The notes below the pieces were generated by a model. It was not told where the DNA came from and searched no databases. It saw nothing but the letters and a program-made list of their open reading frames with translations. This document shows positions 13,546 to 27,975 of a stretch of 64,000 nt of DNA, piece by piece; within the stretch, counting starts at the first letter, position 1; the number at the start of each line of letters is the position of its first letter. Made by a program: the position numbers and the translations under genes. The stretch is from positions 62,001 through 126,000 of the forward strand of contig VTFK01000554.1 of the NCBI GenBank assembly GCA_009617715.1, in the 5' to 3' direction. The stretch is from Plectrocnemia conspersa (taxonomy: Eukaryota; Arthropoda; Insecta; Trichoptera; Polycentropodidae).

Positions 13546-16500
13546 GCTTAATTGAAAATAAATATAAAAAATAACAAGGTTAAAACCATTCACAGATAAA
13601 TATATTCGTTTGGTAAACAATAAACATAAAATGATTCTTTATAGAAACAGTTTCATGTTCACTTAAATTTATTTTTATTTAAATATATATTTTTAAGAGC
13701 TATAAGAGTTATTTTTTTATCATAGTATAAAAAAAAACAATTTTATGATTCTAATTTTTACAAATAGGCTCCAAAAACATATATTGCTTGACCTTTTTTT
13801 ATCAAATTATACATAATGTAATATAATATATCTTGAAAGTTTATAGGTATAAGGTTTGATCTCTACAAGAATTGCGTTTTTCTTGATCCAATCGCTGAAC
13901 CCTCGAAATCCTAATTATGTGTATACATACAAAGAATATTTTTCTTTGATAAAAATATTTTTCCTACACTAATCCGATCATAATTAATTTTAAACAATGT
14001 GGTTCTCAATATATTGTATATAATTATATTTGTTCATAGTATAATATTAATTTTAAAACAATTAATTATATTGTATATAGGCAGTTTATTGTTTTTGAAC
14101 TTTTCGATCGGTTAAGCTTCGTTGAAATTGTTCTATACCGAGTTTATGAGCTGTAATCCTGTTTAAATGTCTTAAATTTATTTAGAAATATTTACAGAAT
14201 ATTTTATGTAGAAAATCATCCTGTCGTTTCAAGAAACGTTTGATTAAGATACCATGAAGACTAAATTACCACAAAAGTAATCGCTTGCGTGTTTTGATTA
14301 TACCATTCCCAATTGAAACTTAGTTAGTTTCTCACAGACAACTTTGTACAATTATCCTTTATGTTTATCCTTCCGTTCCTTATATTAATTTCTTATTCTG
14401 TATTAAAATTTAAATTGAAGCTATTATAACAATACATATAAAAATATATATTTATATAGTGAGATTAAATTATAAATTATGAAAGAGTATGAATTTTGCT
14501 ACATAAATAATATAAGTCGAAATCGCAATTTTAAAATTAAATATTTTATTCCTTACTTTGCTTAATTTTTTTTTACAAAAGTTTATTCTCAAGAGTTATT
14601 AGTGAAAACTTTTATCTGCCCAAATAAAAGATTTTGAGAAAGTGTTCAATGTCAGGCCGCATATTATTTTTATCAGTGAAAATTAAATTATATAAAGTTC
14701 ATCGTAACACCGTACGAATATTTCACATCTTTTGCAAGTTTCTGATACGTATCTTAATAATTTATTATCAAGAAAGAATTTGAATGTATTAAGTTTCATT
14801 CAATTGTTTTTTTAATAAATATATTTTATATAAATAAACAAACGCATACTATTATAGAAACATACCTTTATTATGAAGCATCACTTGTATTAATTTAGAT
14901 AACAGAACCGCCATAAATGATCGATAGGATATTAAGTTCACTTATATGTTGTGACATCAAAAACATTTTAATACAATGCGGTAGAAATCCCACGAGTCTT
15001 ACGACGTAATTGTTAAAATACAAACATGAGACAAACGCTTACAAAAAGTAGCAATCTGTTTCTTTGTGAAAAAGTGAAGTTTAAATAAATTAAATTTAAT
15101 ATTTGGTTAAGTCGTATATTTCGATTCATTCCCCTTTAATTTTTTTATAAAAATGTGGAAAAAGAAAGCAGAGTAAATCAAAATTTACGACTAAAATTAT
15201 ATAAGTTTTGATCGTCGACAACTGTGATTTATTTGATATTGAGTTAGATAAAGATTTACATTTAGGTAATCCAACCAGTTTTATAAGATAAACACCGTCA
15301 CTATAAAGTATTACATATTATTATTATAAAAAACGTTTGGTGGATATGCTTGTTGAATTTAACGTTGATATAAAAATTGACCCCTTAATCAGAGGCTTGA
15401 ATCATAATATTTATTTATTGTATATCTTTTAGTAATTATTGCGCAAAAAAGAAATGCGCATAGCAAAAATATAGAAAAAATAATTTCCGTTTATATCACA
15501 GATGTAATGTCATTAAAAAATATCAAAATTCAAAAATATTTTATATTTATATTAATAATTTACATCAATTATATTTTTATTTGGTTTGCGACCACAAAGG
15601 TTTCGCTTTCAATGGATCACTCGAAAAACATACTTTTAAATACAAGGATATCACATCATAGGATATTTACAATACGACTATTTATCACCAACGTATGAAA
15701 TACAGATTTCATGAGCACAACTGCGACTCAGATTTTTTACGCAAGCAATAAGTTGACTACGAGAAACCAGAGACCAGAGAGACTTTGCTATTTTTGTTCA
15801 GTCAAAACTGTCGGATAATAGCAGATTTTTAAATTACTACTTATTAAGAGCTTTAAAAAAGGCGATTTGAAAATCGACTAGTTCGATAAAGAGTTAATAC
15901 AAAAATGATTATAAATGTTTGTAGAGTAGATCACATATGTATTTTGAAATTATTGCAATAAGATTTGAATTGACCTTAATACCGGCCTTATAAAAATATA
16001 ATACATTTATGTCTCACTTTGACTCTCTAAATTATAAAAAATATTGTTTGAAACGCCCTCGGAAAAGACACAGATTTTTTTTTAATATTCACTTTGTGCT
16101 TTGATCACAAAGGCGAGGGTTGTACAAAAAGATTTAAAAAAAACATTTGTTGCAGGCGAAACAAAATGTTGCCACTGTACGTATGATGAGTTTTGCACGA
16201 TTTACTTTGTTTAAAATTTTATATTATATAATACACATATTGTTACAGCTACGGTGAAGGTAGTTTAAATGATATGTGACACATTCGTGCATGCCTGTGA
16301 TTTGAACTTGCATGTGAACATAAAGTTTGCCTCTCTATTTTGTGCATTTGATGGTAAAGTTACCTGAATGTTTAACGGCATATTGCATAATTGAAAGCAC
16401 AAGCAAAAAGCGTAATATTTATTTAAATTTTGTTATGCATTTTATCCCTTACTTGGTAAAATAATTTTAATATTAATGATTGATGCTATAGAATAATAGT

Positions 16501-19500
16501 TTTATAATAAATATATTAAATATAATTACTTTTTTGTAAACAGTGAATTGTTTCGCTATTGATTTATTTATATATGTTGTACACTATACAACTCTCAATG
16601 AAAAAATATAACTATGACAATATTTATATAAAAAATAAGAAACATATATATATATAAAATAACCATCAAAATTTGAGTGTCGAGGGAATGTCATATACAG
16701 CAGACCCTTAGCTGTATGTACTACAAAAAACATGAAAGCTTTTGTAAAAATCGGCAAATATTTAAATAAAAATGGTATATTCTTTTTTCATATATTTATT
16801 TAAAAAATGTGATTATTGCAAATTAAGTAACAAAATAATGTTATTTTTTCAATACAATCTTAATGTAAATTTAGCTCTCAATACATTTTTTAACGACTGT
16901 ACAATGTTGTATTAACTTAAATGGTATCTTTAAGGAGTAGCAAAGTATTTTTATTGCGGGCATCCAAGACAAACTACAACTTATAAAAATGTATTTATGG
17001 ACTAATAAATAACATAGTATCATACATAGTTTATAGTTTAATATTATTGTTAAGACGCTATACTTTATAAAAACATTAATATTGATTAACGATAATTTAA
17101 AATTCACAACAGTCACAATAAATTAATTTATAACAATAATTTTTAGAATCATTTAAATAAAAAATAATGTTGCACTTTCTTGAAGTACTTCTTAATAAAA
17201 AAATTGTTATAAATTAAACATTTTACAAATATAGTAATTATATTCTTAATGTATCTTAAAATGATTCAAAGCTTGTAAATATATATATAATTATTTAAGT
17301 CCTTTTTCTGCTTACAGATTTTATTATATCAATATTTAATACACAATTAAGATTAATTCTAAATAATAAAAAAATATTGATATTGTAATGAGTTTGTTTA
17401 TTTTATACTTAAGAAGTGAAAAAGCTTTTAGATTACATATTTGCAACCTACATATTTTTTTTTATAAATAATAATGATATTCTTATAACATCTTATAGAA
17501 AATGCTAAACGTTAAAAAGGTACACTTCGAATATATTTAAAATGCAAAAGACGCATTTTTATCAGATTCGATTATAAAATAAATTTATCTGATTACAATC
17601 CATATTAAGGCTAACATCTAGTCTCATTTTAATATGTAATAAATTGATTTAAAAATATTATCGTAAAAACAGCTCGCTGTTTTTTTAGATTGTGCCATTT
17701 TATATTGAGTTATAAATAGATAAATAATTCTTTGTGAGTTGTATGAAAAATTAAAATCATGCAATGTTCGCGTTATTACAGCACACTTTTATTATCTCTA
17801 TTTTAAAGCAGCGTTCTCAAGAATAATTTATAATAATGCCTGCTTTCGCAAAGTTGAATTAAGGATGCCACATGCGCAACTTTGGCACTGGTTTTTATGG
17901 AGTACATCCTGCCATCCAACAGAGCGTAAAGTAGCATTTCTCTTTGAAGAGCACTGATCCAAAACATTTTTATATATATACATATAAACCTATGTGCGAA
18001 ATATATTATACTTAATTTGTAAGATCCTTATGCATCAAATCTTGATTTACTTCACAGCATAAATTAATTAGAAACTAGATTATAAAGGATATGTTATCAG
18101 AACTTTATTTTCTGATTGTTACTTAAGCCTTAAGTTTCGTTATATGCATATTCATGAGAAGGCTTCGACAAAATGCCTGTAAAACTGATATGACAAGTTC
18201 TGACATCAAACTGAAACTTTCCTCACCGACAAAGCCGGTTTCCAAAGGGTACTTATGTTTAACATTGACGTCCAAGCTATAATCTGCCAATATTATTTAA
18301 AAGTTTTTTAGATTGAAATTTTTATGTTTATAAATAATGAAGTTAAGCTCTGATTAAACTTAAGGTGAACCCTTATCAATCATTTAATTTTATAATAAAT
18401 CAGTGTTCAATAAATAAAGTTTTTTATAAAATTATCTACAAGATTAATTTGTGAAAGCCTAATAAATTACCGTTGCACAAGATAAAATAGTGTCAATATT
18501 TGATGAAAGAAGACAAGTTTTATAAAGTAATAATATACAACAATTTTATATTAAAACATGATATATTGAGCATCTGAATATATTTAAACATAAATAAGTA
18601 ATACAAACTAAAGAAATAGTTACCAAATATAATAATTTATAAATTTAAGTTATTAACCACGGTTTAAAGTAATCGATAAATACAACAAAGCAACGCATAA
18701 TAAATTCTAAAATAGCAAAAGGAACAATTTAATAAATATTGTGTATTATTACCAATGCAATACAATATTTCGCTTTTAAAATATATGATATTTTTATAGA
18801 GACAGCAATGTCAATTGGACATATTTCTATAATACCTTACTTGGGCTACAATAATGTCCCAACTCAAAAAACAGCAGTTTAATGTTACTTATATCTGAAT
18901 TAGTCATATTTAAATACATAAAACATTGGGAATATTTAAACAAATAACACTCATTAATATTCTGGACGGTTGAAATGTAAAGTCGTATAGGGTACAACTT
19001 CCGTTATTTTTAAACTTGACTTTATTTATTACTGTATAAATTTGCAATTAAAATAATGACTAGAAGTTTTCCCCTAGTCTTGACGAAAAAACGAAAATAT
19101 CTGAGAAAAAAATATTAAGAGAACATAAATTAGCTTAGCACATTAATCGTCAAACTCAGTGGACAATGTAGTGATTATACTAGCCGACAAAACTACATGT
19201 TGTCAATTAAAAATCTTATGTTAACATCCTGTATAAACAAAGAGAATTCATGAAAATTAATTTTAACGGTAAGAGGAGAAATACTGTAACATAAAAAAAT
19301 AAAGCAAAATGATCAAAGAAACTTATACAAAACTCCGAGATTTTTAATCTCAGCAAGCCTTAAATTGTACCAGTGTCTGTAGCATTATTTGTGTTATTGC
19401 AATTATATGTTAATATAGACAATAACACAAAGAGTCATATTAATAAAAAAAATGAAAGCACAAAGCCACTAATATACCGTTATAAATCCATTAAATTTAT

Positions 19501-22042
19501 AATTAAATTGTGTAAGTTGAACATGTCAAATAAATTAAAAAGTTGTTATTTATATTTTAAATATAAAAAAATAATGTATATTATATATTGTATTCGGTTA
19601 TCAGAGTTTAAATCAAAAACGTTGTGTATTTTTTACATAGTGATTTCATTTACAGTAAACCAATTTTATAATAATTTTAATTTATTTCAATATTTATATT
19701 TCACTTTTGGGCTTATTTCTGTTCTTTTCCTAATCAGGCTGCTTCTATAACATTAATGCACATTTTGCTAAAGATAAATATTACCATCAAAGAAGAAGGA
19801 TTAAATATAATTTTAGTTAGTCAGTTGACTTTAGATAAATGCCATACTATGGTTACTACAATGAGAGTTAAGTTGAGTCCATTATTTGGACTTTGGGACT
19901 TAATCAGTTAGTCAATTATTTTTTTTCACTGTAACCATTAAATTAAGATGTAAAGTGTTATAAAGATAATAAAATTTCCTAAAAAGTCTTGAATTGCTTT
20001 CTAATTAGACTCAGTATAATGCGTCAAAACAAACAATCAACTTTATCTGCTTAAAAATAAACTTACGGGAGGCTTAAAAACCTACCTCTACATTTAAAGA
20101 CCTTGGTTACATAAAGATTTATTATAAGTATGTATAATATATATTTAACCAAAGTTTATTTTTTTAAAAACAACGTAAAAACATCATATTAAAAATGCGC
20201 CACGAAAAAAAAGAAAACATAAAAATGGGTACATATTTTAAGAAGCAATGTGTATATTTATATATACATATGTAATAAATAAGTATAAAAATTCTAGGAA
20301 TAAACCTATAATTTCATTATAATTAATTATTTTATAATAATACTACATATTTTAACATAGTCTTCATTAAAGACTTTTTACAATATATAAAAATAAACAG
20401 ACCTCCTCGAAAACTTTATGATATACTTATTTATTGCTGCTTTCATTCAGTTAAAATATTCTAAAGTGTTTTTTTTTCAAATAGGCGTTAGATACTAGAT
20501 CTTAATCAAGCGAATAGATAAGATGTGCTATTATTTCCCATCGTAGATCTGGCAAAACTTTATTTCTAAGACGAGAGGGTCAAGCGTAAAGCATTCCTGA
20601 TCCCTTCATGATTAAAGTTTATCGTTGTGGGCTACTAAACAGTTGGAAATAGTATCGTAGGCGTTTGTTGTATCTCATTCTAGATAATAATTCAGGAGCT
20701 TGAAACATATTTGATTGATTATATGCTTCAGAATTAAAATAAATAACTCAGATTTCAATTGTTTTTCGATACAGTTGTGATGTGTCATCTATAGAGCGAA
20801 TAAGTCATGAAAAATGTTTTGATCAAGTATTATTAGTCGTAAAACTTAACGAGATAAAACTATATTCATTACTCATTAAATATAATAAATGGTAATTTTC
20901 GATTTTTAGTCCAACTAATTTTTCCAGTCGCAAAATATCGTAACAGCTTATCTCACTGTTTTTAAATTGGTCCAACATTAACAGGCAACTTATATATTAA
21001 TAAGGATTAAACATATATTTTAATTTAAGCCTACGTTATGATTAACGTTTAAATTTTTGTTGAGTAAGAACATTTTAAGCTAAATCAAATTAGTTTTCCT
21101 CTGATAAATTGCTTTATATTATGCTTTTTTTAATACGGCCACATAGCATCGTCTAATGAAAATGAAGGTCCAAGTGGTTTTAATTACACTATCAGAAATT
21201 TAACATTGAGTATTATAAATATTAGTATATTTTTTAATCTCATCACGTGATATAATGTTGCTCACTCGAGAGTTGTAACCATATGCTTTGCTTTTCTAGT
21301 ACATCATTTTAAATGTAAAAGCAATATTGCAAAATGTACACATATTGCTTTCGTAGAAACTGTAAAGTCATGCTTTTATGTATGTACTACATATATATTT
21401 AATGTTAACTTTTGTGAATAAAATACTTAAGTAATCAATACTCGCACAATTATTTATTTTCTAAGTTTAAGTATTTTCTTTATACATTTATTTTTATTTC
21501 TGACGTTTTATTTATTTTAGTTAGATAGTTTGCAAAGATTTTAAAGATTAACTTCCTTTGACAATACCGTAAAAATTGCATTACGTATTTTTATCGCTCA
21601 CTGCACAATCTACGTCGGTATATAATCCATATTGTATTGGTATAAATATTTTATTTAACTTCGTAAGATATAAATTATTAGGCAATAAATTAAAATTAAT
21701 ATTTATACATTCGTTAAGGCTTTCGTAACCATGTTATACAAATAATAGACGATACATTTAATCCATTACAAATAAAAAAACATCTGACATCTAACGTATT
21801 AATATAAGATTGAATTTCATTAACCACTTATACCATGTTAATTTTTTTTTTAACATCGTAATGTATTTGTAAAATATTACGAATAATACGAAACTATAAT
21901 GAAAAGTTTATATTCCGCAAAAATCACTTGACAACACATCAACTTAATAGTTTGACGGAGCATATGTATATGTGTTAATTTCAATATGAAAAAGATGAGC
22001 CTTTTAATGTTTGATATAAAAAAAAAAAAGTTTTTTTACACG
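13546..22042. other. Non-coding very AT-rich DNA
   Basis: No gene was found. The longest open frame of the whole window (19373-19750, 125 codons) lies here. It has no ATG start and consists mostly of codons made of A and T, so it is judged a chance frame. Slightly GC-richer patches lie at 16150-16380, 18160-18290 and 20500-20660. Confidence 0.55.
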
Positions 22043-22568
22043 GTATGGCATAATAGTTTAATTCAGAAACTATACAAATACCAAACCCCTGACTATCTGC
22101 GACGCTTATTACGCTCATACCTGGAAGTAAAAGCTATGTTGTTTCACTAAATATTGAGCATTCGATACCGCGTAAAATTCCAGCAGGAGTTTCTCATGAA
22201 AGTTTCCTCGAGCCATTTCTCTTTATCTTGTATACGAATATATCTTTAAAAAATACACGTTTATTTATGTATGCAAACGGTACAGCTGTTTTTAAAAGTG
22301 CAAATATATTTTTTTTTAATATTTTAATTATATCTACGAAACGTAGACGAAAATTGTTTAAAAGTAATAGGGCATTAAGGTAGAAATGGAAAACAAGCGT
22401 TAAATATTTTGGCTTTCACCTGGATTTTAAACTTAAATTTAATAAACATATTTTATAACTTCGCTCTCATGGGCTTGCCGCGATTGCGGTTCTTGGAAAA
22501 AATAAAAGCTTACTCTTAAAGGAAATATTCAGACACATTTTAACATATGCCTACCCGGTATAGAGTAA
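22043..22568 (+). pseudogene. Jockey-type LINE reverse transcriptase fragment, inactivated
   Basis: The translation follows the reverse transcriptase palm and thumb of jockey-clade non-LTR retrotransposons in the right order. VWHNSLIQKLYKYQTPDYL starts at 22043. After one frame change, IPAGVSHESFLEPFLFILYT follows (IPAG at 22177, the counterpart of the family's IPAGVPQGSVLGP). YANGTAVF at 22270-22293 replaces the catalytic YADD, VKYFGFHLD starts at 22399, and HILTYAYPV lies near 22534. At least three in-frame stops, a frameshift and loss of both catalytic aspartates show that it is dead. There is no ORF1, endonuclease or poly(A) tail, so this is a truncated internal piece. In living elements the enzyme copies its own RNA at a nicked chromosomal target. 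Confidence 0.88.
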
Positions 22569-25169
22569 CACTAGGAATACTATTTTTTTTATAAATCTTT
22601 ATTCATTTAAAATATTATATAATATACATTTATACACCAATTTTAAATAACTTTATGATGGTCTTTAAATAGCAACAGTCATTTTTATACCAGAAAATAT
22701 TTTAAAAATATATCGCGTGACAATATTAACCAATAATTCCATGTATCGGTGAATACGATATTATTATATTTCTTAAGAGGCTAAAGGTAACATATCCATC
22801 ATTTTAGATCTTTAGTTAAATGAACTCAAATTATCACTTAATTTATTGTTTCATTTTTATATATTTTTCTTTTACTTAAATTGTAAAAGATTTAATTATA
22901 ACCATCAACATATTAATTCATGTTCTGATTTTATATTAAATTGTAGCTAATACAAAATTGTATACACTAAAAAATGTTTATAAACCAGTGACATGTTTAT
23001 TATAAAATATTATATATAATAAAATAAACGTTTATATAAAATAAAATAAAATTATACAGCCTCATCTATTTTACTAAATATGTTTATAAGCTTATAATAA
23101 GCTAAGATTAAGAAAAAACATACGTATATATTTAGTTAATCGGTTTTAAAAATATATTATTATAATATTGTCTTTAAAAAAATAAAAACTTGGTGAAAGT
23201 TTTTCGATCAAGACGAAAACTTTAATTTGTAAAACGATGGAAATTCATTTACCTTTTACATATATAAAAAAGACCTTTGGAGATTGTTTTGCAATCTCAA
23301 CCCTGCGGGAGATCTACTTTAACAAAGAACAATCGCAAAATTTACATTTTAATTTAAATAACAAGGGAATATACACCCTCTCGCGAATTTTTGCAGGAAA
23401 AAATTACGATCGCGCAAATTTGCGAAAAATATATAGCAAACGTGAGGTTGTGGGTGTAATTGAAGAAAAAAATCTCAAAAGGGACAGGAAATTGCCGTTG
23501 GTGCTGGATGGGGAACACTTCAGATAAATGTTTGTATGTGAAGGGTTAGAACATGGCAATACGAGATTTTTACATTTCACGCTAAGGTCAACTTTGTAAC
23601 GCTCGCTTTAATAGTATATTATAAATGTCTAAAGCAATAATATACAATTTGAACTTGAACTATTTAAAGATACATTTGCATTGAAATATAAAAAAATTGA
23701 GCAGGTTAAAAAATATTTATAATAATAATTTTTTTATATATTATAGAACATATGAACTTCTCGCATATTTTTTGATTGAACCTATCCTGAAACAAAAACA
23801 TTTCATGAAACGTCCTTAGAAATTGCTTATATAATCTTGTCACGTTTTAAGAAAATACTGAAAAAATGTTCATTTCTCGTACCACAAAAGAAAACCCTTA
23901 TATATAATGTCTCCGTTTTATAAGGGAAAATGTCATTATTATTTCATTTTTTATACGTTTAACTGTAAATTATTATTGAAAAATTATAATTTTAACTATT
24001 TTTTTATTGCATATACAAATATATTCGTAGAATAAAATCATTATATTTTATCTTCAATGTCGCTTATCGCTTTTCATAATTTATTTTATTTTTATATAAG
24101 ACAATATAATATATACTATTCATGTTCATGTGAATATTAGGCACTTTTCACGCGAATTCACAACTGACTCTAAATTATTCATAAAACGATATTGAAATAT
24201 TTTTTCTGCTTGGATAGGCAGAAAATTTGTCTTATTGCCGGGTGATTTATTGAGATTTTTGGTTCTTTTGATGTAACTGTTCGTAGTGAAACAAAGACTT
24301 GAAAATTGAATGTGGTTATGGCTATACAGGTTGGTATAAAAATGTATTTCAATAGGAAAATTTTAATAAGAAAAATCTGAACTTAAGCTCTATTCATAAG
24401 TAAATGATAAGATCATTAAATATTTATTCTATTTCATTTAAAAAATAATATAAATAAATTCAAGAAATTTATATTTTAATATAAAATAAAAGTTTTATTC
24501 GTTAAATAATTATAAAGTGTAATCCAAATACACAGTTTTGTAATTTAAAGTAAAGTATTTTTCTGCGTAAGCGTCATTTTATTTTTTTACAATATTTAAT
24601 ATATTTATGTTATTTTTTTGACAAGTTTAATTTTAGCACAAGTCGTTTAAAAGCAATATTTACAATTTTACACAGTGAAAAAATAATATTAATGTATTTT
24701 ATAGTAATATATTATAAAAAATATTGGATTCAAAATTGACAAAAGTTATTTAAAGTCAAGGTTTAAGTTAAGCTAAGATGCATAACTAGTGGTGAATAAA
24801 TGTGATTGACAAAAAAAACATGGTGTGTTTGGCAGATAATTGGAGTACAAAAAAAACAGAATTTACATTTCTTTCACCTATTGATATTATACTTTCAGGT
24901 ATTCAGCTATTATTATGCTTTCAGTTAATTAAGCTTCACATTTATATATAACAGAACAGAAATTAGAAAAGGATTCATAAATTTATGATAAAATTTGGTC
25001 AAAAAATAATGAAAAATAGCAGTTTTCTTGAAAAAAAATATTTTTACAAATTTAATAAAGGAATTAAAAAAAAAATTGTTTTTAAAAACTAAACATTAAT
25101 TATATTGTGTTTATGAAGAAAAATATAAGACTTTTAGGTGTAAAAACACTTTTATATTATCATTATAAT
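22569..25169. other. Non-coding AT-rich DNA with one unexplained open frame
   Basis: An ATG-started frame of 96 codons at 23237-23527 (start MEIHLPFTYIKKTFGDC) has a more protein-like residue mix than most frames here. It has no recognised domain, splice signals or repeat similarity. The rest is featureless. Confidence 0.45.
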
Positions 25170-25790
25170 TATGATCATTTTGGAATCTATGCTGTGGTGC
25201 TGAATGAGATGCCTTCATATAATGGTGATGCCACTAAATAGCGCAGCATTCGAAAGGCGCAGACTCTCTGATAAAGCAGTATCTGAAGTTGCAGTCAATG
25301 AAAGCGCTTTAAACGCGTTTATTAGAGCTCGTTGTGATGAATTGGTGCAGGCACTTTCTATTGGGGGGTAAGCCATATTGCATAACTCTAGCGAATGCAA
25401 ATTCTGGGGGCCGTTAATTGTGAAGATGTAGCCTCTTCAGGTGGTATGGTACTTTAAGAGGGGAGGGGACTTTGGTGGCGCAAGTAGCCATAGGGTGGAG
25501 CCCTCGTGGTAGATCTCACCCCTTCGAGTTTATCTTCTGTATTCAACATGGGTAGTAACGCAGGAGACCATAAACTCAGAATAGAGGTGGAGCAATTCGT
25601 TGGCGCACAGCTAACTATGCGAAGCCTATAGGATGTTGTAGCTACGGGTCGTTAATGGACCGTTGGGTAAAGGCCTATGCTCGACCATAAGGAGTGGATG
25701 GAAACATCCAGAGTACTTTTAATTCTTTGCCCTTTCTCATCGGCGACTCAAAAGCGATTGACGCTCATATTTTTGTCTCCTCTAAAAAAT
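25170..25790. repeat. GC-rich unclassified repeat-like block
   Basis: This is a GC-rich insertion-like block in AT-rich flanks. At its left end a short frame (ATG at 25204, stop at 25369, 55 codons, containing LSDKAVSEVAVNESALNAF) has a coding-like residue mix but no recognised relative. The minus strand of the same stretch is also open. The rest (25400-25790) has many stops. It resembles the degenerate part of a non-LTR element, but no motif proves that. Confidence 0.3.
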
Positions 25791-27975
25791 ATAAAGAAAT
25801 GAAATTCTAACCTTTTAATGATTCATTGCGATTTACATTGATGAGTCATCCCGTATCTTGCCACGTGCAGAGGACATACGACGGCCACCATAATAATGTA
25901 AAATGACCTGTAATATTAACAAAAATCAAATCATGTTTTTTTCCAAGATTTTTCGCACACATTTTTTAATGAATAAAATTGTTTTTTTTTTTAATAATAA
26001 TAATTTATATAATATGATATTTAGTATTATTATCTTCAATATAAAACAAATAAATACATAATTATGTAAGGTGCACAAATTAAATTAATTGCACTAGGAT
26101 ACAAAATGAGACATTTTGTAAGCTTAGTATCAAAAAGGAATATTTTAAAATTTTACGCAAAAGATCTTATGGTTATTAGAATAGGCAAGAATTTGATATT
26201 TGTCTAAAAAACAGTTTAAAATTTAAATTAGTAATTTTATTTATTAAAGGTCTTTTGTGAATCAATTAGACTCAATAGCCAGATTTGCTTTTAAACAACT
26301 CATATAATATATTACCATTATAACATATTTATAATTTGTAATAATAATAAATCATTTTAATAATTACTTTTAAACGAAACACTTCTTAAAATAGTCGAAT
26401 ACAAATATATTTTATACAGCATATACAAATATTCGAGAAAATTGAATACAATTACTATGGCTTTATTTAGCGTATCTAAAATTTTAATTTTACAATATAG
26501 GCTTTTGAAACAGTAAAATATAAGGGGCTAATAATAAAAAAAATCTAGTAAGATAGATTTGAAAATCTTATAAAATGCAACACAATGATAAAAAGCTTGG
26601 AAGAGATTTTGAAGTGAAACATTATTATTTGTAGATATTTATTTCCTACAGTTATGCGCCTTTTTATACTAAATAAAAATCTTAATTTTGATTCAATAAA
26701 AATAATTATTGCTGCTACTCTTCTTTTTTTCAGAAAAAAAAATAGTCTATCAAAAGGTATTTTTATAGACTATTTTGCACAATTTAAAAAAAAAATCGTT
26801 TTTTCACATATGTATGTATTACACCTCATTAAAAAATCTTATTTTATTTTGCTGCGCTGCTCTGTCAAAAATATGATTTTATTTATTAAAATATATCAAA
26901 TGCTAACGATGCATTAATATTTTTTGCTAGTGTATTAATAGTACTATTTCGAGTTTAGGGGTTTCAAACATAATTTACATATAATAAAAACTATACTAAT
27001 AATATGTTAAAATTTGCGCCAAGTTCGGCTTATATTAGAAAGTCGCCTGCGGGGTTTAAAAGTTTAGTGAGCTCGATTATATTGAGTACATGCAGTTTTG
27101 GGTTTATGTTGTAGTTTTAGGTAAATTTCAATTAAAATTCACATACTAAAAATATACTCGTGTTCTAATTTAAAAAAATCGATGTAGCTTTTTTAATAAT
27201 TTCTTTAAATCTGATTTGAAAATGACTGTTATTAAAATTATAATATATTTAGGAAGAAACCAAAACTTTAAATATTTTTCCACACACAACAAACTTCCTG
27301 ATTTTTGCGAGTTTTTTTCTATAGCAATCAAAACACTATTGCCAGCATAAACCTAAAATATTTTTTAATAAGGTTTTTATTTTAAAAAATAGGATCATCC
27401 CTTTACGCGATTCAACAATTTATAACCCATATATATATGTACATATATTTTAAGAAAAAAATTTTCATTAAAATGTAAAAGCTTCTTAAATTAGATAATT
27501 TATTATATAATTGCGCTTTTATTTTAATAACCTGAAGGCTTTCATTGCGCCAAGACACTATAAGGTGTTTTAAAAGCTACAAAGATGTTTTTGCTGTTTA
27601 TAGAGAAAATTAGATTTTATTACCAACCTTTTACGAAAAAGCCTTACAAAGGCAAACGTGAATTTTATTAAAATGCTGAATATGTTGACAATTTTTATAA
27701 CACGGCGTCCCTAATTAATATGTTGCTAATTTACAGTGTTTATACATTGATAACAACGAAAGTAATAATAAATAAAATAAATATTAAACGGTATTGTATT
27801 CACAAGCAAAAATATCGTTAGGGTGATATAAAATATAACTCTTCAAATAAAGGATCGAACATTATTAAAACTGCGTTTATTACGAGACTGAAAGTATATC
27901 TTGTGTTATAGATAAAGAAAAAAATCTGTTATACAGGTTACTCTAATTTAACTTGAACAAGAGTATTGATTACGT
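25791..27975. other. Non-coding AT-rich DNA
   Basis: No feature was found. The 87-codon frame at 26654-26917 is Lys/Ile/Phe-rich, as expected of A/T-rich noncoding sequence. Confidence 0.55.

Noticed and set aside
19373..19750. Longest open frame in the window (125 codons), hydrophobic
   Set aside because: It has no ATG at the 5' end, codons are almost all A/T, residues are Ile/Leu/Lys/Asn/Phe/Tyr as expected from noncoding AT-rich DNA, and no motif is visible.
26654..26917. 87-codon ATG frame
   Set aside because: Lys/Ile/Phe-rich composition typical of chance frames; no splice sites or domain.
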